Shown: positions 8,915-18,113 of the stretch, piece after piece
Position numbering within the stretch: the first letter of the stretch is position 1
Layout: each line of letters opens with the position of its first letter
Assembly: GCF_004114955.1 (NCBI RefSeq)
Contig: NZ_CP030053.1
Coordinates: 2,294,001-2,358,000, forward strand
Source of the DNA: Bradyrhizobium guangzhouense
GTDB lineage: Bacteria > Pseudomonadota > Alphaproteobacteria > Rhizobiales > Xanthobacteraceae
Direction: 5' to 3'
DNA length: 64,000 nucleotides
Translations under genes and position numbers: made by a program
Notes under the pieces: model-generated
Databases searched by the model: none
Told to the model about the DNA's origin: nothing
The model's input: only the letters and a program-made list of their open reading frames with translations

Positions 8915-9763
8915 ATGAAGGTAGTGCCTTCGAGATCGGACGACTTGGTGAAACCGGTGACGTCACAAAACCCGGCATCTACGATCATCGAGATCGACCG
9001 CGTCTCGCAGGTCTTCCAGACCTCGGCGCGCAAGGATCATTTGGCGCTGTCGGACATCTCCTTGACGATCGAGGAGGGGGCGTTCGTCTCCATTCTTGGT
9101 CCCTCCGGCTGTGGCAAATCGACACTACTTTATATCGTCGGTGGTTTCGTTGGCCCGACCAGCGGCGCGGCCAAGATGAAGGGACAGATGATCACCGGGC
9201 CGGGACCGGATCGCGGGCCGGTGTTCCAGGAGTTCGCGTTGTTTCCTTGGAAGACGGTGCTAGGCAATGTGATGTATGGGCCGCGCCAGCAGGGTGTGCG
9301 AGCCAACGAAGCCGAAGCGCAGAGCCGCGCGCTGATAGAGATGGTTGGGCTCAAGGGCTACGAGAACTTCTACCCGAAGGAGTTGTCGGGCGGCATGAAG
9401 CAGCGCGTCGCGCTGGCGCGAACACTGGCCTACCACCCCGAAGTTCTGTTGATGGACGAGCCGTTCGGAGCGCTCGACGCTCATACCCGGACGCGCCTGC
9501 AGAACGATCTCCTGAACATTTGGGAGCGCGACCGCAAGACGGTACTGTTCGTCACCCACTCGGTCGACGAAGCGGTTTTCCTTTCAGATAAGGTCGTGAT
9601 GATGTCGAAGTCTCCCGGCCGCATCCGGGAAGTCATCGATATCGATCTGCCGCGGCCACGGCGCCGCAACGAGCTATTGCTCGATCCACGGTACCAGAAA
9701 TACGTCGTCGACATCGAGCGCATGTTCGATGAAAGCGATGATGAAGCCGGATCGCCATTATGA
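8915..9763 (+). CDS. ABC transporter ATP-binding protein (SsuB/TauB type)
   Basis: A 282-residue ATPase of the nitrate/sulfonate/taurine importer group. Walker A GPSGCGKS is near residue 72, the signature LSGGMKQR follows, then Walker B VLLMDEPFGALD and the switch histidine in VLFVTHSVDEAV. The ATG at 8915 has GAGAGGCGGG upstream; an in-frame GTG at 8894 is possible. The stop overlaps the start of the first permease gene by four bases (ATGA), a sign of translational coupling. Together with the permeases and the binding protein at 6037 it forms a complete importer. Confidence 0.93.
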   Translation: MKVVPSRSDDLVKPVTSQNPASTIIEIDRVSQVFQTSARKDHLALSDISLTIEEGAFVSILGPSGCGKSTLLYIVGGFVGPTSGAAKMKGQMITGPGPDRGPVFQEFALFPWKTVLGNVMYGPRQQGVRANEAEAQSRALIEMVGLKGYENFYPKELSGGMKQRVALARTLAYHPEVLLMDEPFGALDAHTRTRLQNDLLNIWERDRKTVLFVTHSVDEAVFLSDKVVMMSKSPGRIREVIDIDLPRPRRRNELLLDPRYQKYVVDIERMFDESDDEAGSPL

Positions 9764-10545
9764 TATCGCTGGCTGCCATGGCAAGACGTGCTGCGCCCGT
9801 GCTGGCTTGCATCGGATTGCTGGCGGTCTGGCAGGCCGCCTCCCTCGGCTTGAAGAACGACAGCTTTCCGACGGCGCTCGAGGCGATCCGCGCGATTCCG
9901 GATATCCTCGGTGACAAGGAATCTCTGGTCAATATCCTGGCTTCGCTCCGCCGCATGGCCATCGGGTTCGGCATTGCCGTGCTGGTTTCGATTCCACTAG
10001 GCCTGTTGATGGGCCGTAGTCGGGCCGTCGCCTCCTTCTTCAATCCACTCTTGATGGTGATTTATCCTGTTCCGAAGGCCGCGTTGATGCCGATCATCAT
10101 GCTGTGGCTTGGCGTTGGCGAAGCTACGAAGATTCTCGTGATCTTTCTCGGTGTCAGCCTGCCGGTGATCTATCACAGTTTTGAAGGCGCCAAGGCCGTC
10201 GAGGAGAAGATGCTGTGGTCGGGCGCAGCGATGGGGCTCTCGCCTTTGCAGCGTCTGGTCCGGATCGTGCTCCCGGCCGCGCTCCCGGAAATTCTGACCG
10301 GATGCCGGACCGGCCTGGTGCTGGCGCTGATCACCATGATCACCAGCGAGATGATCGCGCGCCAGTCGGGGGCAGGAAACATCCTCTTCAACGCGCTTGA
10401 CATGGGACAGTACGATACGGTTTACGCGATGATCATCATCGTCGGAGCGATGGGCATTTGTCTCGATGCTATTTTCGAGCGGGTTCGTGCGGGGCTTGTA
10501 CGCTGGTCCGAGCCTCAATTCGACATGCCGCTGAGCTTCTCATGA
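9760..10545 (+). CDS. ABC transporter permease (SsuC/TauC type), first subunit
   Basis: A 261-residue inner-membrane permease with about six helices. The EAA loop, which contacts the ATPase, reads EKMLWSGAAMGLSPLQRLVRIVLPAALPEIL. An ATGA overlap joins it to the ATPase gene, and another ATGA joins it to the second permease gene. Two different permease genes suggest a heterodimeric channel. Substrate is not predicted from the permease itself. Confidence 0.92.
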   Translation: MISLAAMARRAAPVLACIGLLAVWQAASLGLKNDSFPTALEAIRAIPDILGDKESLVNILASLRRMAIGFGIAVLVSIPLGLLMGRSRAVASFFNPLLMVIYPVPKAALMPIIMLWLGVGEATKILVIFLGVSLPVIYHSFEGAKAVEEKMLWSGAAMGLSPLQRLVRIVLPAALPEILTGCRTGLVLALITMITSEMIARQSGAGNILFNALDMGQYDTVYAMIIIVGAMGICLDAIFERVRAGLVRWSEPQFDMPLSFS

Positions 10546-11309
10546 TGTCACGTTTTCTCTCTGCAAACGTCATGTTAGGACTCGCGCCAATCGTGCTGGT
10601 GGTCGCGCTGTGGCAGGCTCTGGTGACGTTCGGCTTCGCTCCGGCGGTTTTGTTGCCAGCGCCGGGCTTCGTCTTCAACCGGCTGCTCCAGCAACTCGTG
10701 TCATGGACTTTTCAGCAGGAAATCGCAGCGACGTTGATCCGGCTGTTTGCCGGATTCGTGATTGCGGTCGTGCTCGGCGTCAGCATCGGCATCGCGGCTG
10801 CCGCAAGTCCCGCGATCAATGCCGTGGTTCGGCCAATCGTGCGCGTGTTGGCACCATTGCCGAAGGTCGCGCTCTACCCGGCGCTGCTGTTGCTGTTGGG
10901 CTTCGGCCACGGCTCGAAGATCAGCTTGGTTGCGGCGGACGCACTCTTCCCGATTTTGCTATCGACGTATTACGGTGCATCAACAGTCGAGCAGAAGCTG
11001 ATCTGGTCCGCCATGGCGGCGGGAACGCCGCGCTATGAAATCCTGTTCAAGGTGGTGTTGCCGGCGGCGATGCCATCGATCCTGACCGGGTGCCGAATCG
11101 GCCTTGTCATTTCGTGCATCGTGGTGTTTCTGGCCGAGATGATCACGTCGACGGACGGCTTGGGCCATGTCCTCGTGACAGCGGCCCGCACCTTCCAAGC
11201 GGTCGACATGTTCGTGCCGCTGATCACGATCTCGCTGCTCGGGCTAATCCTCAACGCCTTGCTGAGCGCCGTGCGATCGTACCTTCTACGGGGCTTCCCC
11301 GAAGCATGA
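10542..11309 (+). CDS. ABC transporter permease (SsuC/TauC type), second subunit
   Basis: A 255-residue inner-membrane permease, homologous in layout to its upstream neighbour. The EAA loop is EQKLIWSAMAAGTPRYEILFKVVLPAAMPSIL and six hydrophobic stretches can be traced. I choose the ATG at 10542 because it overlaps the previous stop by four bases; an open frame extending to 10458 has no ribosome binding site. It is followed 38 bases later by the NicX-like gene, which probably belongs to the same transcript. Confidence 0.92.
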   Translation: MMSRFLSANVMLGLAPIVLVVALWQALVTFGFAPAVLLPAPGFVFNRLLQQLVSWTFQQEIAATLIRLFAGFVIAVVLGVSIGIAAAASPAINAVVRPIVRVLAPLPKVALYPALLLLLGFGHGSKISLVAADALFPILLSTYYGASTVEQKLIWSAMAAGTPRYEILFKVVLPAAMPSILTGCRIGLVISCIVVFLAEMITSTDGLGHVLVTAARTFQAVDMFVPLITISLLGLILNALLSAVRSYLLRGFPEA

Positions 11310-11347
11310 TCTGACGAACAAGAAACCAAAAAGACCGGGAGTGAACC

Positions 11348-12394
11348 ATGCTGGCTGATCGCATCGAGGCAAAATGGATCGACGCGTTTTGCGAGATCTT
11401 TGAGCGTTGCGCCGTCAAGGCCGGCGATACCGCGGCAATCCTCTCGGAGACCCAGTCACGCGCATTGAATGTGCACCTGGCGGAACTGGCTCTGCTTCGG
11501 ATGGGAGCGAAGCCGTTTCACGTCGTTATGCCGACGCCGCGCAACCGGAACATCGTTCCGGTCCGATCGACCGGAGCGAGCGAAGCGATCCAGAGGCTGG
11601 GTCCCGTCATCAGTGCGCTTCAGCAAGCTGGTTTCGTGGTGGACTGCACCATCGAGGGCTTGATGCACGCGGTGGAGACGCCTGAAATCCTGAAGGCCGG
11701 CGCACGCATCCTGGTGATCTCCAACGAGCATCCCGAGGCTCTGGAGCGTATGGTGCCGGATCCCGCCCTGAAGAAGCGCGTTCGCGCGGCTGCGAAGATG
11801 CTGCGTGGAACCAAGCGAATGCGGGTCACCTCAAAGGCCGGCACGGCGCTCGACGTGGACATGGTGGGCGCTTCCACGGTTGGCGTTTGGGGCTGGACGG
11901 ACAAGCCAGGTACGCTGGCGCATTGGCCGGGCGGCATCGTCGTCAGTTTCCCCAAGAGCGGGACGATCAATGGCACGCTGGTGATGGCACCCGGCGATAT
12001 CAATCTCACCTTCAAGCGCTACCTGACATCGTCGGTCAAGATGATCTTGAAGGACGATTACGTCGTCGAACTGGAAGGCGAGGGCACGGATGCCGCGATG
12101 ATGCGTGCCTATCTCGCCGCTTGGGGTGATCGCGAGGCCTATGCCGTGTCGCATGTCGGCTTCGGCATGAATCCGGCCGCGCGCTACGAGGCACTCTCGA
12201 TGTACGACCAGCGTGACACAAATGGCACGGAGATCCGCGCGGTCTCCGGCAACTTCCTGTTCTCGACGGGCGCGAACGAATTCGCCGGACGTTACACTGC
12301 GGGCCATTTCGACCTGCCGATGATGGGGACGACCATCGAGCTTGACGGCGTGGCAGTTGTTCGCGAAGGTGTCCTTCAGGACGTCTTCGGCTAG
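11348..12394 (+). CDS. NicX-like (2,5-dihydroxypyridine 5,6-dioxygenase family) metalloenzyme
   Basis: A 348-residue protein of the family that holds 2,5-dihydroxypyridine dioxygenase and proteins often labelled aminopeptidase T-like. From knowledge of Pseudomonas putida NicX, iron is bound by two histidines and an aspartate at 265, 318 and 320; here His269 (SHVGFG) and His320-x-Asp322 (HFDLP) occupy equivalent places, and GNFLFSTGAN matches the NicX GNFLFSTGPN block. NicX opens the ring of 2,5-dihydroxypyridine with O2 to N-formylmaleamate. Spacing to the permease gene (38 bases, CGGGAG ribosome binding site) ties it to the importer. The ring-cleavage role is well supported, but the actual substrate is not proven. 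Confidence 0.75.
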   Translation: MLADRIEAKWIDAFCEIFERCAVKAGDTAAILSETQSRALNVHLAELALLRMGAKPFHVVMPTPRNRNIVPVRSTGASEAIQRLGPVISALQQAGFVVDCTIEGLMHAVETPEILKAGARILVISNEHPEALERMVPDPALKKRVRAAAKMLRGTKRMRVTSKAGTALDVDMVGASTVGVWGWTDKPGTLAHWPGGIVVSFPKSGTINGTLVMAPGDINLTFKRYLTSSVKMILKDDYVVELEGEGTDAAMMRAYLAAWGDREAYAVSHVGFGMNPAARYEALSMYDQRDTNGTEIRAVSGNFLFSTGANEFAGRYTAGHFDLPMMGTTIELDGVAVVREGVLQDVFG

Positions 12395-13383
12395 CTGCGG
12401 TCGAGTACCGGCGGGCGAGCCAGGTCGAAGTGCCGGAGCAGGTCGACCATGGCCTGTAACCGTTTTGCGCGATAGGCATCGACGTCCATGTCGGAATAAT
12501 CGAGGAAGCCTGCGCCGGTGCGCAGCCCGATCCTGCCTTCATGCATGTTGCGCGAAATGACGTCTGGCGCGCGATAGCGGTCGCTGCCGAGCGCGCCTTC
12601 GAGATATCGGCTGGCGTAGTACAGAATATCCCCGCCGCCCCAATCGATGAATTCGAGCAACCCGAGTACGGCATAGCGGAAGCCGAAACCGTATCGGATC
12701 GCCTTGTCGATCTCCTCGGCGCTGGCGACGCCTTCCTCGACCATGCGCGCGGCTTCGTTCATGGCTAAGGCTTGGATGCGCGGAACGATAAAGCCGGGTG
12801 TCGCTGCGCAAACCACCGGCACCTTGCCGATGCCCTCGAGCATCGTCTTGACCTCGTCGATGATGGCGGGGTCGGTGGTTTTACCGGGCGACACTTCTAC
12901 AAGCGGGATCAGATAGGCCGGATTCAGCCAGTGCACGTTGAGGAAGCGGCGCGGATTCACGACAGCGTCCGACAGATCGTCGACGAGGATGGTCGACGTC
13001 GTCGAGGCAATGATGGTGTCTGGGCCGACCTGCTTTGAAGCCGTCGCCAGCACTTCCCGCTTGAGCTCGACGACCTCGGGAACCCCTTCGAAGATGAATC
13101 CGGCCTCGGAAAGGGCCGTGCCGCTCCCGCTGGCCGGCACCACCGAGACTCGTGCGACCAACGGATCAACGTCAGCCTCGGTCAGCAGTCCCAGCTTGGA
13201 CAGGCTGGCAAACGTCTTTCTGATCTCGCCGAGTGCATCAGCCTTTAGCTTGGCGAACTCCTCCGCCGAGCGGTCCTTGATGTCGATCATCTCGACAATA
13301 TGCCCCGCATAGGCAAACGCGACGGCAATGCCGCGCCCCATGCGACCGGCTCCGAGGCAGGCAATCTTGGCGCGGTCGCTCAT
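12391..13383 (-). CDS. 3-hydroxyacyl-CoA dehydrogenase family NAD-binding protein
   Basis: A 330-residue two-domain protein: Rossmann domain beginning CLGAGRMGRGIAVAFAYAG, then SAGFIFEGVPEV-type and STTSTILVDDLSD segments, and a C-terminal helical dimerisation domain (HWLNPAYLIPLVEV, NEAARMVEEGVAS). The HxxN region and length fit the single-function 3-hydroxybutyryl-CoA/L-gulonate dehydrogenase group. It would oxidise a 3-hydroxyacyl-CoA or hydroxy acid with NAD. It overlaps the end of the NicX-like gene by four bases tail to tail, and is the last gene of a five-gene run transcribed leftwards from 18113. Confidence 0.85.
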   Translation of the reverse strand: MSDRAKIACLGAGRMGRGIAVAFAYAGHIVEMIDIKDRSAEEFAKLKADALGEIRKTFASLSKLGLLTEADVDPLVARVSVVPASGSGTALSEAGFIFEGVPEVVELKREVLATASKQVGPDTIIASTTSTILVDDLSDAVVNPRRFLNVHWLNPAYLIPLVEVSPGKTTDPAIIDEVKTMLEGIGKVPVVCAATPGFIVPRIQALAMNEAARMVEEGVASAEEIDKAIRYGFGFRYAVLGLLEFIDWGGGDILYYASRYLEGALGSDRYRAPDVISRNMHEGRIGLRTGAGFLDYSDMDVDAYRAKRLQAMVDLLRHFDLARPPVLDRS

Positions 13384-13386
13384 GGG

Positions 13387-14475
13387 TTAGAATCCCTCAC
13401 GAAGCAGGGTCTGCAATTCGGCGCGGTGAAGCTTGCCAAGCCCCAAGGACTCCAATGTTCGGCCGCCTTGCGTAAAGTCCTCGCCGTAGATGGCGCCGCC
13501 GATGGCGAGGAATGCCTTGGCAAGCGGCGTGGTCACGCTCGCTACCCCAGCCACGGACACCAGCAGCGATAGCCCCAGCCGCAAATCTTCGCGCATGTAG
13601 CGGTGCTCGGTCAGCACGATCCGTTCCCGCCAGTCGCCGGAATCGGTCAGGCGATCATGCGAGCCCCGGCCATACATCCAAATCTCGCCTTCCCTGGCGT
13701 AGTGATGGGCGAGTGGGAAATGCGGTGCTCCATATCCCAGTGCCTCGCGCACGGCGATCCGCTCGCCGTCGAGGGCGTCGGTCACGCGCCGGATCGCAGC
13801 TTGAGTACCCTCTTTGTGAATGTCCCATCGTTCGAAGTGCTCGATCGGACCCGCGTTCATGACGATCAATGGTGGATGGATGATGCAACCTGCATTCATC
13901 AGTGCGCCGGAGAGGGCATCACCGCATGGCTCGATCACGTCAGGGAAGGCGCGCCCGATCACCTCGAGCGCGTGCGAGGCCCGATCAAGCGGGAACACGC
14001 CGACCGGCAGGCGTTTGGCGCGGATAGTGATGGCGACATCGAATGGGCCATGCTTGCGGGTGAGCCAGGGCAGGGTGCCGGTTTCAGCGAAGCTCGCTTT
14101 GGCGTGATTGCCTGCGTCCCGTGCCGCCTGAGCGAAAATCATCGAGCCGAATGTCGCGGGTGGTAGGAACACCACCTGGCCGTCACGGAGGTGTGGCGCA
14201 AGGCGCCGGGCGATATCCTGCTGCGCGAAGGCGGGAGCAGGGCACACGACCAGCTCGACGCCACTGACGGCTTCGGCGATATCGGTGGTCACCAGCGCCA
14301 GCTTCACGTCGTGGCGGCCATTGTGGTCCTTCACCAGGATGCGAGATCCTGCGGCACGATGTGTCTCCACTTGATTCGCGTCACGGCGCCAGAGCCGAAC
14401 CTCGTGTCCCGACAGCGCAAAATCGCCCGCGGCCGCGAAAGAGCCGTTTCCCCCACCCAGAACCGCAATCTTCAA
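13387..14475 (-). CDS. NAD/NADP octopine/nopaline dehydrogenase family protein
   Basis: A 362-residue opine-dehydrogenase-type protein. The N-terminus is a Rossmann fold with VLGGGNGSFAAAGDFALSG, and the C-terminal half carries the helical opine dehydrogenase domain with a conserved histidine near MNAGCIIHPP. Such enzymes reductively join an amino acid to a 2-oxo acid or run the reverse. The TTG start is supported by AAGGAG eight bases upstream and a four-base overlap (TTGA) with the preceding ligase gene. An opine-type enzyme in an aromatic catabolic operon is unusual; it may cleave or form a secondary amine in a nitrogen-containing substrate (inference). Confidence 0.78.
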   Translation of the reverse strand: MKIAVLGGGNGSFAAAGDFALSGHEVRLWRRDANQVETHRAAGSRILVKDHNGRHDVKLALVTTDIAEAVSGVELVVCPAPAFAQQDIARRLAPHLRDGQVVFLPPATFGSMIFAQAARDAGNHAKASFAETGTLPWLTRKHGPFDVAITIRAKRLPVGVFPLDRASHALEVIGRAFPDVIEPCGDALSGALMNAGCIIHPPLIVMNAGPIEHFERWDIHKEGTQAAIRRVTDALDGERIAVREALGYGAPHFPLAHHYAREGEIWMYGRGSHDRLTDSGDWRERIVLTEHRYMREDLRLGLSLLVSVAGVASVTTPLAKAFLAIGGAIYGEDFTQGGRTLESLGLGKLHRAELQTLLREGF

Positions 14476-15998
14476 GATGCTTCTCCTTGCGCGCGCGACT
14501 GCGCATCGAGCTGTTTCAGCAGGAAATGCTGAACCTTGCCAAGCACCGTACGCGGCAGATCAGCGACGAAAACGATGTCGCGTGGAACCTTGTAGCGGGC
14601 AAGCTGAGTCTGAACGTGCGCTTTCAGTTCGTCTGCTTCGAGGCGGCAGCCGGATCGTCGGACGACATAAGCGATGGGCACTTCGTCCCAGCGCGGGTCC
14701 GGCCTTCCGATAACCGCGCATTCGCTGACATCGGGATGTTCGAGCAGAACACGCTCAACCTCGGCCGGATAGATGTTCTCGCCGCCGGATATGATCATAT
14801 TCTTCTTGCGGTCGCGGACCCAAAAGTAGCCGTCGGCGTCGCACAGGCCGATATCGCCGGTGCGATACCAGCCGTCCTGCAGCGCATCGCGCGTGGCCTC
14901 AGCGTTGCTCCAATATTCGAAGAACACGTTGGGTCCGCGCACAGCGATTTCACCCGGCGTACCTGCAGGCACCTCATTGCCGGCTTGATCGATCACCTTC
15001 GCGTCGCAGCAGAGGCCAGCAAGTCCGGTTGATCCCGAGCGCGACAGGTCGCCGCCGAGGCGAGTGTAGACCGCGATGGGGCAGGTTTCCGTCGAGCCGT
15101 AGACCTGCAGCACTGGCACGCCGCGCGTAACGAAGCGATCGATCAGGTGGGGCGGCACGATGGTTGATCCGGTGGCGACCGCCTTCAGCGAGGAGAGATT
15201 GGTCGTGGCCCAGGCGGGATGCTCGCTGACGGCTTGGAGGATCGTGGGTACCATGACCGTCAGGGTCGGCCGCTCCCGTTCGATGGCCGCAAGCGCCGTG
15301 TCCGGCGTGAAGCGAGCGTGGATCGTAATGGTCGCGCCAAGCTGAAGGGCCGCCGTCGTCTGGATGTTGAGTCCGCCGACATGGAAAAACGGCAGCACCG
15401 TCAGCACATGATCATCCGATGTCATGTTGTGCATGTGCTGGCTCATGACGCCGTTCCAGAACAGCGCCTCCTGACGCAGCACCGCGCCTTTCGGCCGTCC
15501 CGTCGTCCCCGAGGTGTAGACGATCAGCAGCGGACAGGAGAGATCGGTGTGCGGATTGCGTGCGCTTCCCTCGCTGTCAACCAGCAAGCCGTCGCAGGAC
15601 TTGCCGCGGGGCGGTGTGAAATCGAAACCCACGACAGCTATTCCCGGCGCGAGCTCGGGAAGAACGCCTGCAAATGCCTGCTCGAGAACCAGCACTTTGG
15701 CGCCGGAATCGGTGAGAATGAACAGCTGCTCGGCGACCGCCAACCGCCAGTTCAACGGCACCAGCATCGCGCCGAGCCGAGCACAGGCGTAGAGCAGAAC
15801 CAGGTAGTCCGGCCGATTCTGGCTCAGGATCGCGACGCGGTCTCCGCGCCCGACGCTGAACTGCTGCTTGAGGACTGTTGCGATTCGTTCGATCCGATGG
15901 GCGAACGCTGCGTAGCTCAGCCGCTGCCCCTCGAAGGCAATGGCCGTCTTGTCTGGCGCGAACGCCGCATTGCGATCGATTAGACTACAGAGATCCAC
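14472..15998 (-). CDS. Class I adenylate-forming acyl-CoA synthetase
   Basis: A 508-residue acid-CoA ligase. Motif A3 YTSGTTGRPKGAV is near residue 165, A5 VYGSTETCP near 290, the hinge motif GYFWVRDRKKNMIISGGENIYP near 405 and the terminal lysine block LPRTVLGKVQ near 490. These enzymes use ATP to make an acyl-AMP and then the CoA thioester. The gene begins with GTG three bases past the acyl-CoA dehydrogenase stop and overlaps the opine-type gene. It likely activates the carboxylic acid that the adjacent dehydrogenase then desaturates. Chain or ring specificity cannot be read reliably. Confidence 0.88.
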   Translation of the reverse strand: MDLCSLIDRNAAFAPDKTAIAFEGQRLSYAAFAHRIERIATVLKQQFSVGRGDRVAILSQNRPDYLVLLYACARLGAMLVPLNWRLAVAEQLFILTDSGAKVLVLEQAFAGVLPELAPGIAVVGFDFTPPRGKSCDGLLVDSEGSARNPHTDLSCPLLIVYTSGTTGRPKGAVLRQEALFWNGVMSQHMHNMTSDDHVLTVLPFFHVGGLNIQTTAALQLGATITIHARFTPDTALAAIERERPTLTVMVPTILQAVSEHPAWATTNLSSLKAVATGSTIVPPHLIDRFVTRGVPVLQVYGSTETCPIAVYTRLGGDLSRSGSTGLAGLCCDAKVIDQAGNEVPAGTPGEIAVRGPNVFFEYWSNAEATRDALQDGWYRTGDIGLCDADGYFWVRDRKKNMIISGGENIYPAEVERVLLEHPDVSECAVIGRPDPRWDEVPIAYVVRRSGCRLEADELKAHVQTQLARYKVPRDIVFVADLPRTVLGKVQHFLLKQLDAQSRAQGEAS

Positions 15999-16000
15999 CG

Positions 16001-17290
16001 TCAGTCGTCCGTCTCGCCAGCCTCGTACAGCGCCTCACGGCCGATCCGGTCGAGACAGAGCTCGGCCGTCCAAGGAAGCATCAGCGAGCCACAGCGGCTG
16101 TCGCGATAGATACGCTCCAGCGGCAGCGAGCGGAGCATGGCCTGTCCCCCGCAGGTGCGGATCGCGAGCGCCGCGAGTTCATTGGCGCCTTCCATCACCG
16201 AATATTGCGCGGCATAGGCGCGCAGCACCTGCTCCTTGCCCGGATTGGCACGCGCTTCCGTTACGGCCTGGAACCAAATTCCCTTGATTTGCTCCAGCTT
16301 GATCTGCATTTGCGCGACCGCAATCTGCTTGGTCGGGTACATCCGGCGCTTGACCGGTGGCATGCCTGCCACTTCGCCGCGCAGATAGCGCACGGTGAAA
16401 TCGTAGGAGGCTTGCGCGAGGCCCATATAGGTGGGCGAGAGGGTCAAGAACATGTGCGGCCAACGCATTGCCGCCTGGAAATAGACGCCGCGCGGCATCA
16501 GCGCGGACTCCTCGGGAACGAAGACATCCTTGAACAGAAGTGTTCGCGAGACCGTGCCCCGCATGCCGAGGGGATCCCAATCGCCAACCACGGAAACGCC
16601 ATGCGACTTAGCTGATATCGCGAGGTAAAGAGTATTGCGGCGCGATGCTTTCTCGCCTTCCTCAATCTCCGTGCAGAGCACCCCGTAATAGTCGGCGTGA
16701 CCCGAGAGCGATGCAAAGATCTTCTTGCCGTTGACGATCCAGCCACCTGCAACGGGCCTTGCTTCTGTGCCGAACGCGACGCCGCCGGCGGCTGCCGCGC
16801 CGCCCTCCGAGAAGGGTTGTGAATAGATCGCGCCGTCTTCGACGATGCGCTTGTAGTGAACCGCCCGTCGGCGCTCGTGTTCCGCACGGGTCTCCGCGTC
16901 CATGTCGAGATCATCGGCCAAAGGCCCGGACCACAGCGTCGAACAGACATGCATGTTCCAGGTCAGCGCGGTCGCGCCGCAATAGCGGCCAATCTCGGCA
17001 GCCGCCAGCGCGTAAGTCTGGTAGTTCGCCCCCAGGCCACCGTGCTTCTTAGGTACGGCGATGCCGAGCAGACCGACGCGATGCAGGTCGCGATAATTCT
17101 CGATCGGGAAAGTTGCTTCGCGATCGTAGGCCGCGGCGCGGCCGGCGAACACGCTCTGGCCGATCTCGCGCGCCCGGGTGATGATGCTAGCCTGCTCGTC
17201 GCCAAGGCGGAACGCCACGGGATCGAAGATCGGTGCATCCGGCGCAACCTTGTCGGTTGCGCCGATCGTCCTGCTGACTGGCACGGTCAT
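16001..17290 (-). CDS. Acyl-CoA dehydrogenase family protein
   Basis: A 429-residue flavoprotein of the acyl-CoA dehydrogenase family. It has the N-terminal helical domain (FPIENYRDLHRVGLLGIAVPKKHGG), the middle beta domain (GGWIVNGKKIFASLSG, GDWDPLGMRGTVSRT) and the C-terminal helical bundle ending LMLPWTAELCLDRIG. It probably makes a 2,3-enoyl-CoA, though monooxygenase relatives share this fold. I use the ATG at 17290 because it gives a family-like N-terminus and sits seven bases after the hydrolase stop; a longer frame to 17404 exists. The neighbour ligase would provide its CoA ester. Confidence 0.85.
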   Translation of the reverse strand: MTVPVSRTIGATDKVAPDAPIFDPVAFRLGDEQASIITRAREIGQSVFAGRAAAYDREATFPIENYRDLHRVGLLGIAVPKKHGGLGANYQTYALAAAEIGRYCGATALTWNMHVCSTLWSGPLADDLDMDAETRAEHERRRAVHYKRIVEDGAIYSQPFSEGGAAAAGGVAFGTEARPVAGGWIVNGKKIFASLSGHADYYGVLCTEIEEGEKASRRNTLYLAISAKSHGVSVVGDWDPLGMRGTVSRTLLFKDVFVPEESALMPRGVYFQAAMRWPHMFLTLSPTYMGLAQASYDFTVRYLRGEVAGMPPVKRRMYPTKQIAVAQMQIKLEQIKGIWFQAVTEARANPGKEQVLRAYAAQYSVMEGANELAALAIRTCGGQAMLRSLPLERIYRDSRCGSLMLPWTAELCLDRIGREALYEAGETDD

Positions 17291-17297
17291 GGCGCAA

Positions 17298-18113
17298 TCA
17301 CCCGTGTTTTGCCACGACGGAATCGACGAAGCTGCCGAGAGCCTCGTCGAAGGCGTCGGGACGTTCGAGGTTGGCGAGGTGGCCAACGCCGGAGAGCTCG
17401 ACATATTCGGCCGCGGGGATGTTGGTGGCCATTTTCGCCATCATAGGCGCTGGTGCGTTGCCATCCTTCGAACCAGAAATCAGCAGTGTTGGGACGCATA
17501 TATCTTTGAGCGTACTGCGCTGATCGAAGCCGACTAACGCCAACATCATGGTGCGATAGCTCGCCTCCGGCACGCTTTCCATGCACTCGCGCGCAAGCTC
17601 CATGCCCCTGGAATCGGGATCGTCGCCGACGAGCTCCTTCACCAGTGAAGGTGCCAGCGATTTCATTGTCTCGCCCCGATCAAGCGGGCCGAGCCGTGCC
17701 GCGATGAATGATTTTTGCCAGTCGCCGTCGGCCTTGCCGAAGGCCGGGCTTGTCTGTGCCAGAACCACCGCGCGCGCCAGATTTGGCGATTGGACCAGCC
17801 ATTTCTGGACGATCATGCCGCCGATCGAATGGCCGACCAGAATGGGCTTTGTCGCGCCGAGCTGCTCGATGAATTGCTGAAGCGCTTCGGCCAGGGCAGC
17901 GATGCTGACGCTGGCGAGCGGCGGCGATCCGCCATAGCCCGGCATGTCCCACGCGATCGTACGAAAACGATCACCGAATGTCGCAAGCTGCCGTCGCCAG
18001 GCTCGCGCCGCACCGCCGATGCCATGGAGAAAAATCAGGGGTGTTGCGCCCGGATCACCAGCGGCTTCATAGGCGAAGCGTCCATCCTTGGTTATCATTG
18101 AAGGCTGCGACAC
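17298..18113 (-). CDS. Alpha/beta-fold hydrolase
   Basis: A 271-residue hydrolase. The oxyanion segment IFLHGIGGAARAW is near residue 30, the nucleophile elbow GHSIGG puts the serine near residue 94, an acidic residue follows in ISGSKDGNAP and the histidine is in SGVGHLANLE near the end. This is the enol-lactonase / ring-fission hydrolase group; the nicotinate-pathway deformylase NicD is of the same fold, which is notable beside a NicX-like gene. GTG at 18113 is chosen for its AAAGGA ribosome binding site seven bases upstream; an internal ATG at 18098 is an alternative. It is the first gene of the leftward operon. Confidence 0.83.
   Translation of the reverse strand: MSQPSMITKDGRFAYEAAGDPGATPLIFLHGIGGAARAWRRQLATFGDRFRTIAWDMPGYGGSPPLASVSIAALAEALQQFIEQLGATKPILVGHSIGGMIVQKWLVQSPNLARAVVLAQTSPAFGKADGDWQKSFIAARLGPLDRGETMKSLAPSLVKELVGDDPDSRGMELARECMESVPEASYRTMMLALVGFDQRSTLKDICVPTLLISGSKDGNAPAPMMAKMATNIPAAEYVELSGVGHLANLERPDAFDEALGSFVDSVVAKHG

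Noticed and set aside
7336..9033. 565-codon minus-strand frame opposite ilvD
   Set aside because: The plus strand encodes a full IlvD with all three cluster cysteines; the antisense frame has no recognisable domain.
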